DNA from: Candidatus Accumulibacter phosphatis
GTDB lineage: Bacteria; Pseudomonadota; Gammaproteobacteria; Burkholderiales; Rhodocyclaceae
Reading direction: 5' to 3'
Length of the DNA: 64,000 nucleotides
Assembly (NCBI RefSeq): GCF_012939955.1
Contig: NZ_SPMY01000037.1
Location: forward strand, 45,864-109,863
The notes under the pieces: model-generated
The model's input: the letters and a program-made list of their open reading frames with translations, nothing else
The model's database searches: none
What the model was told of the DNA's origin: nothing
Position numbers and translations under genes: made by a program
Shown here: positions 38,118-46,562 of the stretch, piece after piece
How positions within the stretch are numbered: the first letter of the stretch is position 1
Layout of the letters: every line of letters begins with the position of its first letter

Positions 38118-40884
38118 TCAGGTCGGCAATTCCTGAATCGACGACGGTGATACCTCGAGCACCGCCAGCGCGTGCTCGGTAAACACGCGCAGGCCAAGTT
38201 CGGGCCGGTAGCCGTGAATCTCCTTGACGTCCAGAGCGCGCATGAAGGTAATGATTTCCTGACTGATCACCTGTCCCGGAACCAGAATCGGAAAACCTGG
38301 CGGGTACGGGATGACAAAAGTGGTCGACACCAGCTGCCGTCCGGCGGCGAGTTCCTTCTCGATGGCCCGACCGGCGATCGGCACGTATTCGCACTTGCTC
38401 TCGTCGTAAGCGAGGAAGAACGCCGAGCGGATGTCGCCCTCCGGCGTGCCTGCGCCCGAACTCAGGCGGAACGAATCGTGAAAGCAGCTGAAATCGGGCA
38501 GCGGCGGCAGATCCTCGCGCAAGGCCTTGACCTGGCGCGTGAAGATCTTGCGCTCGACGCTGCTGGCGTCGTCGAGGCGGTCATCCAGATCGCGCGCGAT
38601 CTTGACCAGGACCTCGATCAGATAGGCCACCGACGAGCGCGTGGTGCCGATGTTGGTCATGAACAGCACCGTGTTGCGCGAGGTCTTGTTGATCTGGATA
38701 CCGTGCTTGTTCATCAGGATTTCGTTCTTGAAGGTGTCTCCGTCCCAGCCCGAACCCGCCACCGACAGCGTGATCCGCGTCGCATCGAGGACGAATTCGT
38801 CCTCGCTCCAGGCGGCCATGATGTCGCTCCAGCCATGCTCCGGATCCCAGTAGCTCTTGATCCCCGACTTGCGATACTCGTCCGGAATCATTTCGGCAAC
38901 GGTGAGGACGTGAAAATACTTGCTGATCAGCGGGTGGGTATTGATCACCTTGCGCAGCGACATCGCCTGCTCGACCTGGCGCTGGATGAACTCGAAGCCC
39001 TCGAGCTCGACCTGCCGCCGGCCGATATCCAGCGAAGCAATGATTTGATAGTTCGGCGAAGTGGAGGTGTGCGTCATGTAGGCCTCGTGGAAGGCCTGCT
39101 CGACTTCGTCCTTGAAGTCCTGATCGTGCACGTGGATCATCGACCCCTGACGCAGCGCGGTCAGCGTCTTGTGCGTCGATTGACAGGCGTAGGCACGCAC
39201 CCGCACCTGCTCCGGGTCTGGCATCAGCCGAGTTTTGAGCAGCGTTTCGTCATCGGCACCGGCAATTTTTTTCCTGGTACTCGGCGTAGGCCGCACGGTA
39301 CTCGGGCGAACGGTAACGCTCGCGCAGCAGGCCGGCGCAGTACATCGCCGTGCGCCGGCGGTAGGCGGGACCAAAACGGGCAAAGGCAAACCACGCCTCG
39401 TCCCACAGGAAGACCAGATCGGGCTTGATCGCCAGGCATTCCTCCATCACCCGCTCGACGTTGTAGACCACGCCATCGAACGTGCAGTTGGTCAGCAGCA
39501 ACATGCGCACCCGGTCGAGTTTGCCTGCCGCCCGCAATTCCAACAGCCGGTGCTTGATTTCCTTGATCGGCACGGCGCCGTACATCGAGTAAGCGTTGAG
39601 CGGGTAGCTGTCGAGATAAACGACCTGCGCGCCGGCCAGGACCATGCCGTAGTGGTGTGACTTGTGGCAGTCGCGATCGACCAGCACGATGTCGCCCGGG
39701 CGGACGATCGCCTGCACGACGATCTTGTTGCAGGTCGAGGTGCCGTTGGTGGCGAAAAAAGTCTGTTTCGAGCCGAAGGCGCGGGCGGCCATCTCCTGCG
39801 CTTTCTTGATCGGACCGTGCGGCTCGAGCAGGCTGTCGAGGCCGCCCGAGGTGGCCGAGGTTTCTGCCAGGAAGATGTTCATCCCGTAGAAGTCGCCCAT
39901 GTCCTTGATCCAGTGCGAGGCGGTAATCGACTTGCCGCGACTGATCGGCATGGCGTGAAAGACGCCGGTGGGGATGCGCGCGTACTGCGTCAGGGCGTTG
40001 AAGAAGGGCGCCTCGAAGCGCTCCGAAACGCCGCGCAGGATGTTCAGGTGCAGGTCCAGATGGTCTTCCTGATTGTAGAAGACCCGCCGGCAGTTGCCGA
40101 GCTTGGTACCGGCTATCTCTTCGACCGACTGATCGGTGAACAGGTAGACGTCGAGTTCGGGACGAAGCTTGGCAATCATCCGGCACAGTTCGGGACCGTA
40201 CTCCTTTGGTTCCACCTCTTCCAGAACCGCCTCTTCGAGGCGCGAAAGGTAGCGATGCAGGAGTTCCAGCGTCTGTTCCGACTCGCGCTTCAGGTCGTTG
40301 CGAATAACCACCGCCTGCACGTTGTGGTTGAACATCACGCCGATCAGGGCATCGGTGAGGCTGGGTACGAACACCGGTTCATAGAGGAAGGGGTCTTCGG
40401 GGCGGCGCAGCGAACGCAGGGTGCGACGCAGATTCTCTTCCTGCATCGCCGAAAACTTGTCTACGAACAAGACCTCGAAGTAGAGCACATCCTTGGTCGC
40501 ATTTTCGGTGGACTCGTCGTCCGGGCTGCCCTCGGTCAACTCCTCGACGTCGTGGTGATGCGGATTGCGTCGATAGCTGTTGCTCAGCAGCGCGTGACAG
40601 ATGTTGCGCACGGTAATGGCCAGCACGTCAAAGCGACCCAGTGTGACCAGTTCGCCGAGCCGGCCGAAAGTGTCGTGCCCCGGGAAAGCCCAGTAGAGTT
40701 CGATCGGACGCAAGGCGTCGATCAACTCGACCACTTTTCGCTCGGCTTCGTTGCGCCGACGATCCGAGTTGCTCTGGACGAGTTGCTCGCAGGCGATTTT
40801 CAAGGCACTCCAGCGGTCGGTGCGCAGTTGCAGCGCGCTGTAATATTCACCCAGCGACTTCTTGCTCTTGCTTTCTGTCTTCAT
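38118..40884 (-). pseudogene. Orn/Lys/Arg-type PLP decarboxylase, frameshifted at a homopolymer
   Basis: Two frames together make one long fold-type I decarboxylase. The N-terminal part runs from ATG 40884 (after GAGGAGACAAG) to a TGA near 39250 and contains FFATNGTSTCNKIV, then DRDCHKSHHYG, whose Lys binds PLP. The C-terminal part continues from about 39265 to 38118 in another frame and includes IPYPPGFPILVPGQ, typical of the family's end. The break is in a run of seven T (39266-39272); one base fewer restores YQEKIAGADDETLLK across the junction. I infer an intact gene with an assembly indel or slippage site rather than decay, since both halves are well preserved. Substrate (ornithine, arginine or lysine) is unresolved. 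Confidence 0.88.
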
Positions 40885-40922
40885 TGCTTGTCTCCTCACG
40901 CCGGTCAATGCCTGGCGTATCG

Positions 40923-41927
40923 TTAGGCGGTGGTGGGGGAACTGCCAAACTCGATGAGCCGCGCGCCAACCGTGAAATCGGCAAACGACTGTGACCAGCT
41001 ATGGCCTGGCCAGAGAAAATCGGCACGCCCTTCGCCCGGCCAGTAGGCGGCCGAGTAGAGCGTGCCAAGACCACGGGCAAAAGCGTTCGAGTAGATCGGC
41101 GCTTGCAGGAAAGCGGCGATCAGCGCCTCGCTGGTGATCGCGCTGTCGTCCAGCATCAGCCGCAGCAAACGCAGGCGCTCGACCGTCGACGTGGCACGCG
41201 CATGTTGCTGCCACTCGACCTTCTGCTGGTGGTTGGTCGCCGCCGCAATGCGCTGGATATCGCCGTTCTTGCCCGGCGCCATATAGACCGTCGCAAAGTC
41301 GCCGTGCCGATCAAGCACGGTCACGTTGTAGCTCATGTGCACCGGCACCCGCGCCAAAGCGGCAGTCGCCGCAGCCGTTCGGCTGCAGGTTTCCAGGACG
41401 TAGCGCAGGACCAGCGGCACGCCGAATCCTTCCCCGACGTCCAGGCGGCCGCCAAACGACAGGGATACCGCCAGGCCGTCGTCGTTGATGCCGTCGAGCA
41501 AACCCCATACGCAGTCGCTGACGCCGATCACCTGGCGCCCGTTCCAGGCGGTCTTCAGGATCACGCCTTCGCACAACTGCGCCGGATAGTCGTAGTTGCG
41601 CAGCAGTAGCGGCTGCGCACCGGGCCAGGCGACCTGCGAACACGCGGTGACATACGGCGGCGGACAAAACAGCGACAGGAAGCGGGCCTCCAGATCGCCG
41701 CCACCAGCAAGCTCGGCCAGCCTTTCGTAGGTCGGCAGCAGCTCCGGCATGTGCTTTTTCAGCGCCCGAACGCAAGGAAGGTAGTAGGGGCGCGCCGTAT
41801 TGCCGGCTTGCAGGTACCAGCGGCGATACGACGGCCAGAACTCCGCAAACAGCGCTTGCCAGATGGCGCCCGGTCGTGCCTCCTCGATGGCCCGGAAAAG
41901 CAGCGACTGGGTCTGAATGAGCGCCAT
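40923..41927 (-). CDS. C45 family autoproteolytic acyltransferase/hydrolase (Ntn)
   Basis: A 334-residue protein related to acyl-CoA:6-aminopenicillanate acyltransferase (peptidase C45). The pattern YVTACSQVAW, followed by LLLRNYDYP, fits the self-cleavage site where an internal Cys (about residue 96) becomes the N-terminal nucleophile. Later segments GVSDCVWGLLDGINDDGLAVSL and ATNHQQKVEW are family-typical. Such enzymes form or break amide bonds with acyl donors. The gene lies 38 bp after the decarboxylase and 16 bp from the ATP-grasp gene, all one direction, so it probably acts on the amine that cluster makes or consumes (inference). Confidence 0.82.
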   Translation of the reverse strand: MALIQTQSLLFRAIEEARPGAIWQALFAEFWPSYRRWYLQAGNTARPYYLPCVRALKKHMPELLPTYERLAELAGGGDLEARFLSLFCPPPYVTACSQVAWPGAQPLLLRNYDYPAQLCEGVILKTAWNGRQVIGVSDCVWGLLDGINDDGLAVSLSFGGRLDVGEGFGVPLVLRYVLETCSRTAAATAALARVPVHMSYNVTVLDRHGDFATVYMAPGKNGDIQRIAAATNHQQKVEWQQHARATSTVERLRLLRLMLDDSAITSEALIAAFLQAPIYSNAFARGLGTLYSAAYWPGEGRADFLWPGHSWSQSFADFTVGARLIEFGSSPTTA

Positions 41928-41943
41928 CCAGCTCGGCCGATGC

Positions 41944-43413
41944 TCAGAGGATCTTGAACGCGCCGGCCGACGGCGCCGGTTCCTGAATGCCGGTATCCAG
42001 CGGCCGGCCCTTGTAGAAGCTCTGAATGCCGCTGATCCAGTTCTCCGCCCGCGGGTTGAGCTTGAACTCCTCGGTCATCGAACGGCCGCGGGTGATCAGA
42101 ATCCCCAGATCGGCTCCTTCATAGCGGTAGTCACCGGGGCCGGTGATGCGCAGCCAGAACGCCTCATGCTCACCTTCGACCGCCAGGCGGTGATAATCGA
42201 AGCGGTGATAGCTGACCTTGCCGGCATCGTCCATGCGGTAGATCCCGGATTGTGGCGCCTGCTCGACGACATCCACCTCCTTGTCCGTGTACTTCATCAC
42301 CAGTTGGCTCCAGCTGTCGATGTACTTCGGATTCTTCCAGCGTTCGTTCATCGCCGCCACGTCGAGCTTGAAGTCCGCACCGCTGAACTCGAGCAGGTGG
42401 AAGAAGAACAGCGGCGCGTCGGCATAGGAGAAAGCGGCGTGGTTGGTCATCGGGCTGGCACCGCAGACGCGCGGATTGAGTTCTCCCAGATAAACCTCCT
42501 CGCTGTCCTGATCAACCAGAAAATCGAGATCGAAGTAGCCGCGATAACCTTCCTCGAGCAGCTGGTTGCCGAAGGTATAGGCGTAGTCGCGCGCGGTGAT
42601 TCGTGCCTTTTCGGGAAAGGCGCCCGGAAAGACCTCGTTGCCGCACCAGCCACCCTTGTACGGCGTCAACTCCTTGGCGCCGACGATTTCGGTCAACAGC
42701 GGTCCGACCACGGTGCCGCAACGGGTGACGCAAGCTTCGAGCGTGCCGCCGCGGCAGTTGATCCGCTTCATTACCTTGACCTCGGGATCCTTGACGATCT
42801 CGTCGGCGTACTTTTTCCACTCTTCTTCGTTCGAAATAAAGAAAGTGGTGTGACCCGAGTCGCCAAAAGCCGACTGAATCACCAGGTCGCTACCCAGGCC
42901 GTTTTCCTCGGTCAGCTTGATCAGCTGTTGGTAGCTTTCGACCTTCGCCAGCACGTTCGGCACCGACGGCACGCCGGCCTTGTTGCCGATGCGTACCGTT
43001 TCCATCTTGTTGTCGCAGCGCGTGCGCAGGGAGGCCGGCGGAAACCACAGCTCGATGCCCAGATCCTTGCACAACTCCTCGGTCTTCTCGTCGAACATCA
43101 GGAACACGGCGACCGGATCGCCGCCGCGCCCCTTGATGTAATCGATGACTTCCTTGTTCTGCAACAGATAGTTGTTGATGTCCTCGATGCCTTCGAACTC
43201 CGGATGCGGCTGCTCCTTGGGAACGAAGACGTTCGGGTGGCGACCGTCGTAGCAATCGATATAGTTGATGTGCTTGAAGTGTGGCACCCTTTCGTCCATG
43301 CCTGCCAGGTTGAAGTTGGTGGCACTGATGAAGTAGATGGGGCGCTTGTTGCGGTGGAAAAACAGGCGCAAGTCGGACATGCTGGTGATTGTTGACAACG
43401 GGGCTTGAGTCAT
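41944..43413 (-). CDS. ATP-grasp ligase (annotated in relatives as biotin carboxylase-like)
   Basis: A 489-residue ATP-grasp enzyme. Visible parts are the nucleotide-binding lysine region RCDNKMETVRIGNKAGVPSV, the flexible loop QSAFGDSGHTTFF, and the metal-binding end VYLGELNPRVCGASP. There is no biotinyl or carboxyltransferase domain, so a carboxylate-amine ligase is as likely as a carboxylase. ATG 43413 is chosen because it follows GAGGAGACAAG, almost the same leader as the decarboxylase gene. The frame is open to a GTG at 43542, which would add a membrane helix (GLIIVGLLIGSLLGFGIFAL); a membrane-anchored form is possible. Substrates unknown. Confidence 0.8.
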   Translation of the reverse strand: MTQAPLSTITSMSDLRLFFHRNKRPIYFISATNFNLAGMDERVPHFKHINYIDCYDGRHPNVFVPKEQPHPEFEGIEDINNYLLQNKEVIDYIKGRGGDPVAVFLMFDEKTEELCKDLGIELWFPPASLRTRCDNKMETVRIGNKAGVPSVPNVLAKVESYQQLIKLTEENGLGSDLVIQSAFGDSGHTTFFISNEEEWKKYADEIVKDPEVKVMKRINCRGGTLEACVTRCGTVVGPLLTEIVGAKELTPYKGGWCGNEVFPGAFPEKARITARDYAYTFGNQLLEEGYRGYFDLDFLVDQDSEEVYLGELNPRVCGASPMTNHAAFSYADAPLFFFHLLEFSGADFKLDVAAMNERWKNPKYIDSWSQLVMKYTDKEVDVVEQAPQSGIYRMDDAGKVSYHRFDYHRLAVEGEHEAFWLRITGPGDYRYEGADLGILITRGRSMTEEFKLNPRAENWISGIQSFYKGRPLDTGIQEPAPSAGAFKIL

Positions 43414-43562
43414 TTCTTGTCTCCTCTGAGGTAGTGTATTTTTCTGAGGTGCTGCTTTGTTGCGGCGCTGCTGTAGCGCAAAAATCCCGAATCCGAGAAG
43501 GGAGCCGATGAGCAGCCCGACAATAATCAAACCGGTACTCACCAGGCCACCCGCTTTCGCCC

Positions 43563-43669
43563 GCTAACGGCCATGGAGGTCATGACCGCCCCCCCTCTTC
43601 TCCCAGCCCTTCGGCCGCAGGTGGCGAAGGGAGTTCCGTGCGTCGCGGGCGCGACTTTCACCTTAATCA
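43563..43669 (-). repeat. Family A 3'-end repeat, copy 3
   Basis: On the minus strand it starts 6 nt past the amidase stop with TTAAGGTGAAAGTCGC and contains hairpin 1 (GTCGCGCCCGCGAC). In hairpin 2 (CCCTTCG..CGAAGGG) the seventh base pair has changed from T-A to G-C on both arms. It ends GGTCATGACCTCCATGGCCG. Confidence 0.85.
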
Positions 43670-43675
43670 AGCGAC

Positions 43676-44674
43676 TCATGGACCAGCAAAGTACGGTGCT
43701 GGGTTCTCCGTCTCTGCGGCCGCGACGTCGATGTTCGTCTTCAGATCGGCCACCTTGACGTGCAATCCGTCCGGCCCGGCAACGACGCCGGCCGGCAGGG
43801 CAACAGGCTCTGAACGTGTTCCACGCGTCGGCTTGATCAGAGGACCCAGGCTATTCAGATAGTCCCCCGCATGGCCAAGATGTTTCTGGTACACCGGAAA
43901 CTCGATCGGTCGGTCACGGAAACTCTTCAGCGTTTGCCCGAGGCCACGAATGCCCACCTCGCGCTCTCGACGAACACGCGATATATCGATTTCCACCGGC
44001 ATGATTTCTTCGCCACCGCCTGCCTCATGGATGACGTAGCCGGAAGGGCCAACAATGATCGAACGGCCGGTGCCGCAGTCGCCCACACCATTCACATCGA
44101 AAAAATAGCACTGATTGATGGTTGCATTGGCGCGGGCGATTGGTAGTTCGACATCGCGGTCAATGGTGTCGGTCATGGTCGGATGGAGAATGCATTCCGC
44201 CCCCATCGAGACCAGCGTGCGGGTCGTTTCGGGAAACCACATGTCGTAGCAGATGGAGACACCGAAACGCCCGATGTTGGGGACGTCAAACACACAGAAA
44301 TCGGTTCCGGGCTTGATACCCATTTCGTAGGGCAGAAAGGGGAACATCTTGCGGTAACGGGCGATCACCGTTCCGTTTGGATCGATCACCGGCGTGGTGT
44401 TGTAGATGTCATCGCCAATGCGTTCGAACATCGACCCGGGCAGCAACCAAAGGCCGTGCTTGGCGGCCATCTGGCAAAAAATCTGCTCGGCCGGCCCGCC
44501 GGTCGGCTGGGCGTGATAAGGCGCCGGCCCGAAGGCAGCCAGCTCGCTGAAGACGACCATCTGCACCCATGGAAAACGGGCCATGACGACATCCAGCTTG
44601 TGCCCCATCGCGGTGATGTTCTCACGCTCCATCGAGATGTTCATCTGGATACCGGCAATTGAAAAAGGAATCAT
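43676..44674 (-). CDS. Carbon-nitrogen hydrolase (nitrilase superfamily amidase)
   Basis: A 332-residue nitrilase-fold amidase. The triad is visible as Glu in VFSELAAFG, Lys in RYRKMFPFLPYE and Cys in GVSICYDMWFPE. The length and the missing glutamine-amidotransferase or acyltransferase parts indicate a stand-alone amidase or N-carbamoyl-amine hydrolase. Within this cluster it could hydrolyse N-carbamoylputrescine or the amide made by the ATP-grasp or Ntn enzymes (inference). ATG 44674 is preceded by AGGAG. The last 50 residues extend past the fold and are not recognised. A family A repeat follows the stop directly. Confidence 0.9.
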   Translation of the reverse strand: MIPFSIAGIQMNISMERENITAMGHKLDVVMARFPWVQMVVFSELAAFGPAPYHAQPTGGPAEQIFCQMAAKHGLWLLPGSMFERIGDDIYNTTPVIDPNGTVIARYRKMFPFLPYEMGIKPGTDFCVFDVPNIGRFGVSICYDMWFPETTRTLVSMGAECILHPTMTDTIDRDVELPIARANATINQCYFFDVNGVGDCGTGRSIIVGPSGYVIHEAGGGEEIMPVEIDISRVRREREVGIRGLGQTLKSFRDRPIEFPVYQKHLGHAGDYLNSLGPLIKPTRGTRSEPVALPAGVVAGPDGLHVKVADLKTNIDVAAAETENPAPYFAGP

Positions 44675-44827
44675 GAAATGGGCTCTCCTGCCGCTTTAGG
44701 GGTGTATCGGTACAAAAATTTGTCGAATTGACAGCGAACTCCGGGGTAGCGAACTCAACCGGATCACCGCTGGCGGCAAGTGGCCGATGCGCAGCTCCTG
44801 AGCAATCCGGATTGCCGGCATGCCGCA

Positions 44828-44850
44828 CTGTCGGACAGGCATTCCGACAG
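44828..44850 (-). terminator. Hairpin downstream of gabT
   Basis: Perfect 8-bp arms CTGTCGGA / TCCGACAG with a 7-nt loop, 11 bp past the aminotransferase stop. No T-tract follows, so intrinsic termination is uncertain. Confidence 0.35.
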
Positions 44851-44860
44851 CGTCGCCAAC

Positions 44861-46168
44861 TCAGGCGCCAATCGCCTGCAGTGAGGCCTCGATGATATCC
44901 AGGCCTTCGTCCAGAAGCGCCTCGGAAATGGTCAGCGGAATCATTACGCGCAGTACATTACCGTGCGATCCGCACAACAGCAACAGCAGGCCACGTTTCG
45001 CCGCTTCGTTCTTGAGCGCCGTGGCCAAGTCTGCAGCCGCTTGCTGCGGATCACCGTTGCGACAGAACTCGACCGCCGTCATCGCGCCGAGGCCACGCAC
45101 GTCGGCAATGCTCGCATACTTCGCCTTCATCGCCGTGAAGCGAGTACGCATGCGCTCACCGAGGGCCATCGAACGACTGCAGAGCTGTTCTTCCTCGACA
45201 ATGTCGAGCACCGCCAGCGCACCGGCGACGGCAATCGGACTGCCGGCGTAGGTGGAACCGAGACCGCCGACTTCTGCCGCATCCATGATCTCGGCTTTGC
45301 CGACGATGGCGGCAACCGGCAGGCCACCACCAAGACCCTTGGCCAGGGTAATGATGTCCGGCTCGACGTCGTAGTGTTCGCTGGCAAACAGCTTGCCGCA
45401 ACGGGCAATGCCCGACTGCACTTCGTCGGCAACCAGCAGGATCCCGTGCTTATCGCACAAGGTCCGCAAGCGCCGCAGGAAACCGAGCGGTGCGGGCAGA
45501 TAGCCGCCCTCGCCTTGTACCGGTTCGATAACGATGGCGCCGACATCGCTGGCTTCGATGCTGTAGGCGAAGAGACGTTCGATGGCGGCGATGGAGTCGT
45601 CTTCCGAGACGCCGTGCAGGGCATTCGGAAACGGCACGTGGAAGATGCCGCCAGGGAAGGGCCCGAACTTGACCTTGTACGGAGCCACCTTGCCGGTCAG
45701 CGCCAGACCGAACATGGTCCGACCATGGAAGCCGTCGCCGAAAGCGATGACGCCGCTCCGTCCGGTAGCCGCGCGGGCGATCTTCACCGCGTTCTCAACC
45801 GCTTCCGCGCCGGTATTGACCAGAAAGGATTTCTTCGGCGTGCTGCCCGGGGCAGCGGCATTGAGCCGCTCGCACAGCTCGACGTAGGACTCGTAGGCGA
45901 CCACCTGGAAGCAGGTGTGCGTGAACGCCTCCAGTTGTTCGCGTGCCGCAGCGATCAGCCGCGGATGGCAGTGTCCGGTATTGACCACCGCGATACCGGC
46001 GCAGAAATCGATCCAGCGACGCCCCTCGACGTCCCAGATCTCGGCGCTCCGGGCACGTTCCGCGAACAGCGCGTGCGCCTGGCCGACACCTCTCGGCAAG
46101 GCTGCCTGGCGTCGGGCCATCAGCTCGGCGTTGGTTTGGGTGCTCGTCTTTTCGTTCGCTGCCGTCAT
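44861..46168 (-). CDS. gabT: 4-aminobutyrate--2-oxoglutarate transaminase family (class III aminotransferase)
   Basis: A 435-residue class III PLP aminotransferase. It has WIDFCAGIAVVNTGHCHP, the cofactor Gly-rich loop NTGAEAVENAVKIARAATG, the FHGRTMFGLALTGK segment, Asp in VADEVQSGIARCG, and the PLP-binding Lys in LAKGLGGGLPVAAIVG. It moves the omega-amino group of GABA or a similar diamine product to 2-oxoglutarate. ATG 46168 has AGGAGAAGGAA in front; the frame runs on to 46747 only by chance, through the divergent promoter. It is divergent from a MocR-type regulator, a layout seen for gabT/gabR pairs. GABA as substrate is likely but other omega-amines are possible. Confidence 0.92.
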   Translation of the reverse strand: MTAANEKTSTQTNAELMARRQAALPRGVGQAHALFAERARSAEIWDVEGRRWIDFCAGIAVVNTGHCHPRLIAAAREQLEAFTHTCFQVVAYESYVELCERLNAAAPGSTPKKSFLVNTGAEAVENAVKIARAATGRSGVIAFGDGFHGRTMFGLALTGKVAPYKVKFGPFPGGIFHVPFPNALHGVSEDDSIAAIERLFAYSIEASDVGAIVIEPVQGEGGYLPAPLGFLRRLRTLCDKHGILLVADEVQSGIARCGKLFASEHYDVEPDIITLAKGLGGGLPVAAIVGKAEIMDAAEVGGLGSTYAGSPIAVAGALAVLDIVEEEQLCSRSMALGERMRTRFTAMKAKYASIADVRGLGAMTAVEFCRNGDPQQAAADLATALKNEAAKRGLLLLLCGSHGNVLRVMIPLTISEALLDEGLDIIEASLQAIGA

Positions 46169-46202
46169 TTCCTTCTCCTCTTCAATTCGCCCGCAGGCGC
46201 AG

Positions 46203-46340
46203 TTAAGGCGATTTCTGTCAAACAACCTACCATCTTGCCAAATTCTCGGTAGTGAACCAGGGCGATTGTCGAAAAGACGGAAGGCGGACGAAAAAACCGC
46301 CAAGATGGGTTGTCCCTTGACAGAAATCACCGAAGACGCC
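46203..46340. repeat. MITE-like palindromic repeat, family B copy 2
   Basis: The inverted ends GGCGATTTCTGTCAAACAAC and GTTGTCCCTTGACAGAAATC bound about 135 bp. The copy at 11567-11740 shares these ends, including TACCATCTTG. It lies 35 bp upstream of the gabT start within the divergent promoter region. Confidence 0.8.
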
Positions 46341-46458
46341 AGACCATACCCGGTATCGGTGACTATGGCCACCGCTTCAGCCGCGGCTTGAACGCAAAAA
46401 CCGGCGCCACCGGCGCGAACACCTCCTCGCGTGCGCTGCGCATTGCGGAGGTTAAGAA

Positions 46459-46522
46459 TTGACTGTACGCCCCAAAACGGTGCACAATCGAACCAATTGC
46501 CTGATAAGTTCTGATACCAATT
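46459..46522 (+). promoter_or_regulatory. Candidate promoter and operator of the MocR-type regulator gene
   Basis: TTGACT (46459-46464) and CACAAT (46483-46488) are spaced by 18 nt and could be a sigma70 promoter. Immediately downstream the heptamer ACCAATT occurs twice in direct orientation (46492-46498 and 46516-46522). The second lies within ATACCA, the half-site reported for GabR. MocR regulators bind direct repeats near their own divergent promoter, so these are operator candidates. Confidence 0.35.
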
Positions 46523-46562
46523 CTGCCCGCCCTCATCAACGAATCCGTTCAGCCGTTCACCG

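Noticed and set aside
39240..39290. Programmed ribosomal frameshift in the decarboxylase
   Set aside because: The needed shift is +1 at an A7 run with no stop-dependent or pseudoknot context, and similar breaks occur in two unrelated genes, so an indel or slippage is simpler.
38172..39428. A 418-codon plus-strand frame and similar long frames at 61501-62802
   Set aside because: They are antisense to the decarboxylase and nnrD; long antisense frames are common in GC-rich DNA.
43414..43542. A separate small membrane-protein gene before the ATP-grasp gene
   Set aside because: The frame has no stop before the ATP-grasp start and only a weak ribosome site at its GTG; I treat it as a possible N-terminal extension instead.
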